From: UBA7332 sp051657165
Lineage (GTDB): Bacteria > Bacteroidota > Bacteroidia > Bacteroidales > UBA7332
DNA: 13,273 bases
Direction: 5' to 3'
Assembly: GCA_051657165.1 (NCBI GenBank)
Contig: JBOFKD010000205.1
Span: 1 to 13,273, forward strand
In this document: piece after piece, positions 7,319-13,273 of the stretch
Layout of the letters: every line of letters starts with the position of its first letter
How positions within the stretch are numbered: the stretch's first letter is position 1
Notes under the pieces: generated by a model
Told to the model about the DNA's origin: nothing
What the model saw: the letters and a program-made list of their open reading frames with translations, nothing else
The model's database searches: none
Made by a program: the position numbers and the translations under genes

Positions 7319-7828
7319 TTATTTAAGTTGAAGCGGTAATCCGGATATCATGGCAAATACATGATCTGCCTTTCCGGCTATATATTGATTCATCCATCCC
7401 TGAAGATCTGTAAAATGGCGCGACATTTCATCGGGAGCATGCAAACACATTCCGATTTCATTACTCACCACTATCAAACGGAAATCCTGATCGGTGAAGC
7501 GGTCCCATTCGGCTTTAGCCTGTTCGAGTGAAGGCGTAATTCTGTATTCATTATCGTGAAATATATTCGTCAGCCACAGAGTTATACAATCCAGAAGAAC
7601 AGTCTGCCCCGTCAGATCATGCCGGGATATATGCTTCTCCTCTTCTATATTAATCCAATGCTCGCCCCGATCATCCTGATGCCGCTTTATACGTGCTGCA
7701 AAATCATCGTCCCAGCATTTGGCCGTTGCCAGATAAACCGGCTGTGCGGAAAGGGATTCCGCCATGCTTTGAGCATAGCGGCTTTTCCCTGAGCGCTGAC
7801 CACCGGTTATAAAAGTGATCTCTCTCAT
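7319..7828 (-). CDS. cobU: Adenosylcobinamide kinase/guanylyltransferase CobU
   Basis: CobU phosphorylates adenosylcobinamide and then forms adenosylcobinamide-GDP, the activated partner for CobS. It is 169 residues from the ATG at 7828. The P-loop ITGGQRSGKS is at residues 7-16. H50 in RIKRHQDDRGEHW lies where the guanylylated histidine of the family is expected. The C-terminal half carries VVSNEIGM and the MSRHFTDLQGWMNQYIA block, both characteristic. An upstream TTG at 7858 extends the frame into btuB, but the extra ten residues precede the normal start of the family, so the ATG is preferred. This leaves 13 bp after the btuB stop. Confidence 0.96.
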   Translation of the reverse strand: MREITFITGGQRSGKSRYAQSMAESLSAQPVYLATAKCWDDDFAARIKRHQDDRGEHWINIEEEKHISRHDLTGQTVLLDCITLWLTNIFHDNEYRITPSLEQAKAEWDRFTDQDFRLIVVSNEIGMCLHAPDEMSRHFTDLQGWMNQYIAGKADHVFAMISGLPLQLK

Positions 7829-7841
7829 AATATTTGATTGT

Positions 7842-9962
7842 TTAAAATTGATAGGCAAAATGTCCCATAATATTTCGTCCCGGCATATTATATCCGTCTT
7901 TTTCGGTATAGTTTTCGTCGAACAGATTGGATACAGAAAATCCTACACGAAAATGATTATTAATCAGATAGTGAGCCGACAAGTCGAAAATCAGGTGCGA
8001 CGGGTGACGAAGGATTTTATCCGATGCCTTATATCCGCCTTTATCATAATAATCCTCAGCCGTGATATCAGGACGCTGATTTCCATTCCAGTCATTCTCC
8101 AGACGATGACCGATATAACGTGCTGTCATTCTTGCAGTAAACCCACGGTTATTATCAAACCCGACACCGAAGTTTCCGGTTGTTTTGCGGATATACAACA
8201 TATCCTTAGTCACCTTCTCCGGCTCTCCGGTTTTAGTTTTCACCTCATCATCAAACTTCGCGTTGAAATAGTAAGTTACTCCTCCGAATAGCTCAAGGCG
8301 ATAGGATGCATTCCACAAAGCGGCAATATTAGAAGAGAACATCATCTCCAGTCCGTTCATCATCCCTTTTGTAGCATTTTTGTAAGAGGTAGTATCCTTA
8401 CGGCTGTTATCATTCACAATTTTATGATCGTAAAAATTCTGGAAATAGGTAAGATCAATATTGAAATAGTCCTTATATCCGTAATTGACACCCAGATCAT
8501 AAGAGGTTACCGTTTCGGGTTTCAGATCCGGATTCCCTACATATAGTTTTTTCCCGATTTTATATACACCGGCTGTCTTATAAGCATCCGGAACATAAAA
8601 GGCATTTCCCGCACTACCATGAAAATAAAGATCCTGAGTAAAACGATAGTTAATACCTAATGACGGATTGAGATTTGAGTAATCTGTCGTTTTCTTCTCA
8701 TTCTTCAGCATCTCGTCTGCCTGAAGCGTATAGGAAATATAGTTATAACGCAAGCCGGCATTCACAAAGAGATTTTTCCAGGTATAAGCCAGTTGCGTGA
8801 AAGCAGATGCAGATATACGAGTATGATTCGGACGCAGTGGTGTTGTGGGTACCCATTTCTCCGAATATTTCTTGGAATGAACATCATATCCGTCAAAATC
8901 GACCCCTGCCAGCCAGCGCAAATCGTCCCAGTTGTGCGTATTCGCAACTTTCACACCATATTGTTTGATCTTTTCATTGGACTTAATAAATGCCGAATCA
9001 GTATTATTATCGTAATTAGCCTCACTCTGCGAGCTCAGATAAGGTGAAATAATCAGATCATTGTTTACTTTACTGTAACGGATGTTCAGATAGTTAGCCA
9101 CACGATCTATATCTTTCTTTGACATCCCGTTGCTGTGCCAGTAGTTGCCGGGAGTCTCAATATCGTTTGATATCGTGATATTCGAATAGTAATCCGCAGT
9201 CCAGTTATCGGAAATCTGATACTGAAGTTTCGCATTCAGGTTATTGATCTGATAGTGTGTGTTATCCATCGCATCGCCATAAGACTTCTTATCCAGTATC
9301 TCCTTCTCTGCCTCTGAAATATGAAGAAGATTCGATTTCCCGATCCGATAATCGCTGCTTTGAGCCCTGCGTGCATAGCCTACCGAAAAACGCAGTTTCG
9401 GTAAAACGGAACCGGAGGTATAAAGCGACAGATTGGTCTGTCCGTAACTGCCGGCACTTACGGAGACTTTGCCCGTTGGAGTAGCCGAAGGTGTTTTGGT
9501 GATTACATTCACCACTCCTCCCATTGCATCCGAACCGTAAAGCACGGAGTAGGGTCCTTTTACGACTTCAATCCGCTCAATCATATCGGATGGAATGGTT
9601 GCCAGATTATTCGTACCGGCCGGTTTCCCGTCAATCAGGATTAACGTATAGCTACGACTGTGAGCGGTGGCAGGGAAACCACGCATACCGATCGTTACCA
9701 ATGCACCGGGATACTGAATAATATCCAGGTTTGTCGTACGTTTCAGAATCTCGCCTACATTCTCACCGGGTATGGCATCAATCGCATCCTGGCGGATCAG
9801 CTCTACTTTCTGCGGAATACGTTTCAACGGCAATTCCATACGGGATGCCGTAACGGTTACTTCATTCAGGTCTACCGATTTAGCGGAAGGTGTTGTGTTC
9901 TGTTGTGCAAACGAATGTGTTGCAATCAGGGCTAATACGCCCGTAAGAAATTTAAAATTCAT
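7842..9962 (-). CDS. btuB: TonB-dependent outer-membrane corrinoid receptor BtuB
   Basis: A 706-residue TonB-dependent receptor predicted to import cobalamin and other corrinoids across the outer membrane. Residues 1-20 form a signal peptide (MNFKFLTGVLALIATHSFAQ). A TonB-box-like stretch VDLNEVTVTAS is at 30-40. The plug domain follows at about 48-158, with NVGEILKRTTNLDI, the VTIGMRGF segment, LILIDGKP, IERIEVVKGPYSVLYG and GGVVNVITK. The rest is a 22-strand-type beta-barrel rich in alternating aromatic residues and ends in YQF, the usual barrel-terminal Phe. It lacks the N-terminal extension of SusC-like receptors. The cobalamin riboswitch immediately upstream and the cob genes immediately downstream make B12 the likely cargo. 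It is the first gene of the riboswitch-controlled operon. Confidence 0.94.
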   Translation of the reverse strand: MNFKFLTGVLALIATHSFAQQNTTPSAKSVDLNEVTVTASRMELPLKRIPQKVELIRQDAIDAIPGENVGEILKRTTNLDIIQYPGALVTIGMRGFPATAHSRSYTLILIDGKPAGTNNLATIPSDMIERIEVVKGPYSVLYGSDAMGGVVNVITKTPSATPTGKVSVSAGSYGQTNLSLYTSGSVLPKLRFSVGYARRAQSSDYRIGKSNLLHISEAEKEILDKKSYGDAMDNTHYQINNLNAKLQYQISDNWTADYYSNITISNDIETPGNYWHSNGMSKKDIDRVANYLNIRYSKVNNDLIISPYLSSQSEANYDNNTDSAFIKSNEKIKQYGVKVANTHNWDDLRWLAGVDFDGYDVHSKKYSEKWVPTTPLRPNHTRISASAFTQLAYTWKNLFVNAGLRYNYISYTLQADEMLKNEKKTTDYSNLNPSLGINYRFTQDLYFHGSAGNAFYVPDAYKTAGVYKIGKKLYVGNPDLKPETVTSYDLGVNYGYKDYFNIDLTYFQNFYDHKIVNDNSRKDTTSYKNATKGMMNGLEMMFSSNIAALWNASYRLELFGGVTYYFNAKFDDEVKTKTGEPEKVTKDMLYIRKTTGNFGVGFDNNRGFTARMTARYIGHRLENDWNGNQRPDITAEDYYDKGGYKASDKILRHPSHLIFDLSAHYLINNHFRVGFSVSNLFDENYTEKDGYNMPGRNIMGHFAYQF

Positions 9963-10104
9963 TCTTGTAAAGTTATTAAGTTAAACAAATGCTTAACCGT
10001 AAACTTTCGAGGAAGTGCGTAATTGCTAAGACCTTAGACGTCAATCAGGCTCTCATAAATTAAACACGAATAATGCTCCTGTTCCCGAAAGCAATGGTTC
10101 GTAA
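9963..10104 (-). promoter_or_regulatory. btuB leader, candidate riboswitch expression platform
   Basis: This 142-nt stretch lies between the riboswitch aptamer and the btuB ATG and has no gene. On the minus strand CTTTCGGGAA (10091-10082) can pair with TTCCTCGAAAG (10014-10004), leaving one bulged base and enclosing about 67 nt. A second small hairpin, with GTTAA/TTAAC arms (9997-9980), ends 17 nt before the ATG. A 12-nt near-palindrome CTAAGGTCTTAG lies between. There is no U-tract after either stem, so an intrinsic terminator is not evident, and control of translation initiation is more likely (inference). No Shine-Dalgarno sequence is seen near the ATG. Confidence 0.45.
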
Positions 10105-10283
10105 ACTTGTCCGTAAAGTATTCCGGCTCGCCCCGATTATCAAAGCCTTCCCATCTGACGAAGCAGACAGTGGCTGAATGTTTGTGATAATCTTTACGGA
10201 GCATACGGCTGCGGGTACAGCTCTGGCTTTGTTCTCTGTGACAGAACTTACCAGATTCCTTTAACGACTCAAGTCTGAAATAA
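10105..10283 (-). ncRNA. Cobalamin riboswitch aptamer
   Basis: Read on the minus strand, the conserved pieces occur in the right order. They are a small stem GACTTGAGTC (10275-10266), AAAGGAATCTGG, its partner CCAGAGCTGTACCCGCAGC (from 10226), GCCACTGTC (10174-10166), ATGGGAAGGC (10154-10145), and a B12-box-like GCGAGCCGGAATAC (from 10131). GATTATC (10192-10186) pairs with GATAATC (10141-10135) as the long arm that carries the GCCACTGT/ATGGGAAGGC hairpin. This order matches the cobalamin riboswitch known from btuB leaders. The purine-rich block reads AAAGGAA rather than the more usual AAAGGGAA, and the B12 box ends in TTTACGG instead of CTGCC. The ends are approximate. It should repress the btuB-cbiB operon when adenosylcobalamin or another cobalamin is abundant. 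Confidence 0.88.
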
Positions 10284-10300
10284 AAAGTGTTCTTGTCTGT

Positions 10301-10876
10301 TTATAAATCACATGGGTTATAATCTGTTTCTACGACACGGCCTCCTTCTATTCTTACACGTGTGACGGAGGCATTTGCCAGTAAAGGCAACTGATCTGTA
10401 TGAGTGGTATCGCCAAATAATAAAAGAGACAGCATGACACGCAATGCTACTCCGTGCGTAACAATCAAAACATGGTGATTATTGTCCGTATAGAGCTCTC
10501 TTAAAAAAGAAGACAAACGTATGCCCATCCCGGAAATAGACTCCACATCATCGGGATATGCATAACCGGTTCTGTTTTCAGGAAACACCTGTCCCTGAAA
10601 GCTACCAAATGAGCGTTCGCGTAAACGGATATCCTCACCCACAGATACAGGTGATGCCAGAGTTTGGCAGATCAGATCGGTTGTATGGCGTGCTCTTTTC
10701 AGATCGCTCGTCCAGATTTGGTCAAAGACTCTGTTTTTTAATCTTCTTCCTAATTGGATAGCCTGCGCTATACCCTTATCCGACAAGGTTCCATGCGTCT
10801 GTCCCTGACAGATATTCGCTCTGTTCTCAAGAGTCTCCCCGTGTCTCACCAGCCACAATGTTATGTTTGTGTTCAT
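10301..10876 (-). CDS. Second histidine phosphatase, CobC/PhoE-like
   Basis: A 191-residue histidine phosphatase (phosphoglycerate mutase superfamily). LVRHGET places R11 and the nucleophile H12; R61 lies in SDLKRARHT, the proton-donor region is LRERSFG with E87, and the second histidine H141 is in IVTHGVALR. The catalytic set is complete. It is the RHG type, unlike the RHT-type CobC at 4993-5547. It probably dephosphorylates alpha-ribazole phosphate or cobalamin phosphate, judged by its place between a B12 transporter and the B12 riboswitch, but a general small-molecule phosphatase cannot be excluded. Its first 50 bp overlap the end of the btuD-like gene, and the RHGE motif itself lies in the overlap, so no later start is possible. 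It stops about 18 bp before the riboswitch aptamer; no terminator is visible between them. Confidence 0.85.
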   Translation of the reverse strand: MNTNITLWLVRHGETLENRANICQGQTHGTLSDKGIAQAIQLGRRLKNRVFDQIWTSDLKRARHTTDLICQTLASPVSVGEDIRLRERSFGSFQGQVFPENRTGYAYPDDVESISGMGIRLSSFLRELYTDNNHHVLIVTHGVALRVMLSLLLFGDTTHTDQLPLLANASVTRVRIEGGRVVETDYNPCDL

Positions 10877-11681
10877 TTTTCAATTTATGTTCATCTAAAC
10901 GTTTGCCCGAAACGGGATAAATAACCGGTTTGCCTGACAAAGGATTGCTATCTGTCAGTACAACTGTCTTGTAAACCTGTTCTATATTTTCGTATGTCAG
11001 CACTTCCTGTGGTATGCCAGAAGTATAAAGTCCGCCTTTTCGCATCATAAATAAATCAGAGCAATATTCACTGGCCATGTTCAGATCATGGATGATCATT
11101 ACGATGGTCAGTCCGGTCTCTTCGTTGAGTTTCTGAAGTAAATTCAGGATACGTATCTGGTGGGTGATATCCAGATGAGATGTAGCTTCATCCAGCAACA
11201 ATATCTCCGGCTCCTGCGTCAGAGCCAGGGCTATACTTGCCATCTGCTGTTCTCCTCCGCTCAATTCAGTGATTTGTTTATGCCGCAGATGTTCAATACC
11301 TGTCAGACGGATATAGAAATCAGCCACTTCCTGATCACGGACAGAATTATAAAACTGAAACATCTTACGGTAAGGCATACGCCCCATAAGTACGTACTCT
11401 TCGACCGTAATGGGTGCCAGTTCACAAAACTGAGTAACGATGGATATCTTGCGCGCCCTCTCTTTCAGTGTATACAGTGAGAGTTCTTTATTCAGCAATT
11501 CAATTGTTCCTTCCTGTAACTTCAGATCACCCGTAAGACATTTAAAAAGAGTGCTCTTTCCAGATCCGTTAGGTCCTATAATACCCGTAAAAGATCCTTT
11601 CCGGATTTCCATATCAACAGGTCCTAAATGAAACCCGTCCGCATATCCGCACTCCAGTCCTTGTATCTTTATTTGTACCAT
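10827..11681 (-). CDS. btuD: ABC transporter ATPase, BtuD-like
   Basis: The ATPase of a FecCD/BtuCD-type importer, predicted to power corrinoid uptake across the inner membrane. It has 284 residues. All catalytic motifs are present: Walker A GPNGSGKST (36-44), Q-loop Q84, signature LSGGEQQ (140-146), Walker B ILLLDE (160-165), D-loop SHLD (168-171) and switch histidine H198 in IIHDL. About 40 residues after the core run through NPLSGKPVIYPVSGKR, as in iron/B12-type ATPases, followed by a charged tail (DEHKLKNEHKH...) that overlaps the next gene by 50 bp. It begins five bases after the permease stop. Heme and siderophore systems use the same family; the neighbours argue for B12. Confidence 0.9.
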   Translation of the reverse strand: MVQIKIQGLECGYADGFHLGPVDMEIRKGSFTGIIGPNGSGKSTLFKCLTGDLKLQEGTIELLNKELSLYTLKERARKISIVTQFCELAPITVEEYVLMGRMPYRKMFQFYNSVRDQEVADFYIRLTGIEHLRHKQITELSGGEQQMASIALALTQEPEILLLDEATSHLDITHQIRILNLLQKLNEETGLTIVMIIHDLNMASEYCSDLFMMRKGGLYTSGIPQEVLTYENIEQVYKTVVLTDSNPLSGKPVIYPVSGKRLDEHKLKNEHKHNIVAGETRGDS

Positions 11682-11686
11682 ACAGA

Positions 11687-12691
11687 TCAGAATATTTTAG
11701 ATTTGGATGTACTACGGCTTAATATAAAAATAAAGGCTATACCTCCGGTCATTCCTGTGATCACGCCTATCGGAAGTTCATTCGGAGCTACCACCGTACG
11801 GGCTACAACATCGCAAAGCAAAAGAAATATGCTTCCGCTCAGAAAGGATGCACCCAGAAGATATTTATAATCGGAACCAACCCAAAGACGAGTAAAATGA
11901 GGGATGATCAATCCCACAAATCCAATCACTCCCGCTACGGCAATACATGTACCCGTAAGTAATGAAGTCAGAATAAACAGTATCCGTATCGTGATTTGTG
12001 TATTAACTCCCAGATAACGGGCTCTGGATTCACCCAAACGCAAGGCATTCAATGCTGGTACAAAAAAATAAGAAATACCTAATATCAGAAATGCCGAAAT
12101 CGTCATCGCTGCAATGAGTGTCATATCAGACTCATTAAGCGATCCCATCGTCCAGAATATAATACCGGGCAGATTCTCTACCGATGTTACCGACATGAGA
12201 AACATTACGATAGCGGAAGAGATAAAACTGATCATCACACCGATCAGTAACATTCTGTTGACAGCACCATGTCCCTTTCCCATACTCAGAGTATAGACCA
12301 GAAAGATTGTGATGAATGCGCCGGCAAAGCCGAAAAGCGGCAACAGCAATGAATGAATCGCATAAATTCCGGATATAATAGCAAACGTAATCCCAAGAGA
12401 TGCCCCCCCCGATATACCCAGCGTATAGGGTTCAACCAGCGGATTGCGGTATATCCCCTGCAAGATGACTCCTGAGAGACTTAAGCTTCCACCGATTACA
12501 ATTGCAAGAATCGTACGGGGAATACGTATATAGCGAAGTACTCCGTATTCCATGCTTTCAGGCTGACTGATCACATCGGGCAGACTGAGAGGTGAAATGG
12601 ATATCTCGCCGACCGACAGAGACAATATAGCTGTCAGTATAACGCAAAGGGGTAATAATATAAGTCCTGTCCTTTTTTTCGTATCCTTCAT
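11687..12691 (-). CDS. btuC: FecCD-family permease, BtuC-like
   Basis: The membrane subunit of the ABC importer, 334 residues with the roughly ten hydrophobic segments usual for BtuC/FecCD/FhuB permeases. Recognisable blocks are RIPRTILAIVIGGSLSLSGVILQGIYRNPLVEP (about 55-87), the glycine-rich LGISGGASLG after it, the coupling-helix region with LGESRARYLGVN, and the C-terminal GVIGFVGLIIPHFTRLWVGSDYKYLLG followed by ELPIGVITGMTGG. It begins two bases after the cobO stop and pairs with the ATPase downstream. Substrate is inferred from context; the family also moves iron-siderophores and heme. Confidence 0.93.
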   Translation of the reverse strand: MKDTKKRTGLILLPLCVILTAILSLSVGEISISPLSLPDVISQPESMEYGVLRYIRIPRTILAIVIGGSLSLSGVILQGIYRNPLVEPYTLGISGGASLGITFAIISGIYAIHSLLLPLFGFAGAFITIFLVYTLSMGKGHGAVNRMLLIGVMISFISSAIVMFLMSVTSVENLPGIIFWTMGSLNESDMTLIAAMTISAFLILGISYFFVPALNALRLGESRARYLGVNTQITIRILFILTSLLTGTCIAVAGVIGFVGLIIPHFTRLWVGSDYKYLLGASFLSGSIFLLLCDVVARTVVAPNELPIGVITGMTGGIAFIFILSRSTSKSKIF

Positions 12692-12693
12692 GA

Positions 12694-13224
12694 TTAGTAT
12701 TCTATACCTTTACGACTTGGGACTGACCGGTCAAACGGATGTTTTATTTTTTCCACGTTACTCACATAATCGGCCAGCTCTATCAAAGCCGGTGTTGCTC
12801 CCCTTCCGGTCAGAACTAGCTCAAGATTCGCCGGTTTCTGCTGTACAAAATCAATCAGAAGCTCTTCCGTGATATAGTGATCTCTGACAGAAATAAGTAT
12901 CTCGTCCATAATCAGAAGATCAAAAGGCTCTTTTTCTATCAGCTCTTTCAGCATCAGTAGTCCCTCACTTACCTCCTGTTCCATTGTTTCTCTTTTGATG
13001 GAAGAGTCCAGATGAGGATGTCCTTTAGCCAGATTAATGACTTTAGCCCCAAGTGTGCGTAAACTATCCATTTCTGTATAGCCAAACAGCTCCGGTCGTT
13101 TATGAAAAGAGACATAGCATACTTTGAGACCGCCACCCAGTGCTCTGGCTGCAAGTCCGATCGCTGAAGTCGTTTTTCCTTTGCCGTTGCCGGTATAGAT
13201 ATGTATAAGTCCGGTTGTTTCCAT
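12694..13224 (-). CDS. cobO: Cob(I)yrinic acid a,c-diamide adenosyltransferase CobO
   Basis: The CobA/CobO/BtuR-type corrinoid adenosyltransferase, which transfers the adenosyl group of ATP to reduced cobalt in corrinoids. It has 176 residues. The P-loop GNGKGKTT is at 12-19, close to the N-terminus. FDLLIMDEI forms the Walker B-like segment, VLTGRGATPALIELADYVS follows, and the protein ends in KHPFDRSVPSRKGIEY (161-176), the family's typical C-terminus. The ATG at 13224 is chosen because it gives the usual short N-terminus; the frame stays open upstream to the window edge without another ATG. The start overlaps by one base (TAATG) the stop of a partial gene upstream. It would supply adenosylated corrinoids for CobQ, CobU and CobS steps and for salvage. 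Confidence 0.95.
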   Translation of the reverse strand: METTGLIHIYTGNGKGKTTSAIGLAARALGGGLKVCYVSFHKRPELFGYTEMDSLRTLGAKVINLAKGHPHLDSSIKRETMEQEVSEGLLMLKELIEKEPFDLLIMDEILISVRDHYITEELLIDFVQQKPANLELVLTGRGATPALIELADYVSNVEKIKHPFDRSVPSRKGIEY

Positions 13225-13273
13225 TATTTTGTGTTGATTTGTTGATACATTAATTGAAGGGTTTCTACAAATG
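13224..13273 (-). CDS. 3' end of an upstream gene, partial
   Basis: On the minus strand a frame enters from the right edge, reads FVETLQLMYQQINTK and stops at TAA (13226-13224). The last A of the stop is the first base of the cobO ATG, a TAATG junction typical of coupled genes in one operon. Fifteen residues are too few to identify a family. A periplasmic substrate-binding protein (BtuF-like) would fit the missing part of the BtuCD transporter, but that is a guess from context only. Confidence 0.5.
   Translation of the reverse strand, partial: FVETLQLMYQQINTK

Noticed and set aside
7829..7858. Extended cobU start at TTG 7858
   Set aside because: It would add ten residues ahead of the P-loop start and overlap btuB. 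The ATG at 7828 is standard.
7815..8291. 158-codon open frame on the plus strand
   Set aside because: It is antisense to the 3' end of btuB and the start of cobU. It has no family motif, and both minus-strand genes are intact.
10075..10080. AGGAGC in the leader as the btuB ribosome binding site
   Set aside because: It lies more than 110 nt before the btuB ATG and is not followed by a frame of useful length.

Overview
The window is a stretch of a Bacteroidales-type chromosome (Bacteroides/Parabacteroides-like). This is inferred from the gene set, from two TAnnTTTG promoter -7 elements, and from start sites without Shine-Dalgarno sequences. Almost all of it is a vitamin B12 (cobalamin) uptake and late-biosynthesis locus on the minus strand. 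A short unrelated pair of divergent genes and a small repeat array sit at the left end.

Layout from left to right. Positions 1-60 hold three 22-bp tandem units, each with the palindromic core ATGCGCAT; the array touches the window edge. An AraC-family regulator (185-1048, minus) is divergent from a small four-helix membrane protein with two His pairs (1133-1618, plus), probably a heme-binding cytochrome b-like protein. The 84 bp between them hold both candidate promoters and a direct repeat. Next comes a tight minus-strand operon, in transcription order: btuB (outer-membrane receptor), cobU, cobT, cobS, cobC, cobQ, cobD, cbiB. Junctions are 1-16 bp gaps or short overlaps, two of them ATGA overlaps. 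A 338-bp leader upstream of btuB holds a well-supported cobalamin riboswitch. Further upstream, on the same strand, a second run reads: end of an unidentified gene, cobO (corrinoid adenosyltransferase), btuC-like permease, btuD-like ATPase, and a second histidine phosphatase that ends just before the riboswitch.

How the genes work together. BtuB and the BtuCD-like ABC transporter would bring corrinoids across the two membranes. CobO adenosylates them. CobQ amidates the corrin ring to cobyric acid. CobD makes aminopropanol phosphate, and CbiB attaches it to give adenosylcobinamide (phosphate). CobU activates this with GTP, CobT makes alpha-ribazole phosphate, CobS joins the two halves, and CobC-type phosphatases remove the remaining phosphate. 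No corrin-ring-forming genes (cbiC/D/E/F/G/H/J/L/T, cbiA) are in the window, so what is visible is salvage plus nucleotide-loop assembly. The riboswitch should lower btuB-cbiB expression when B12 is plentiful.

No wholly new system is evident. The points most worth checking are the 22-bp palindromic repeats, the riboswitch's unusual B12-box tail and leader stem, the second phosphatase whose catalytic motif overlaps the btuD end, and the heme-type membrane protein with its AraC neighbour. No tRNA, rRNA, insertion sequence or CRISPR array was seen.
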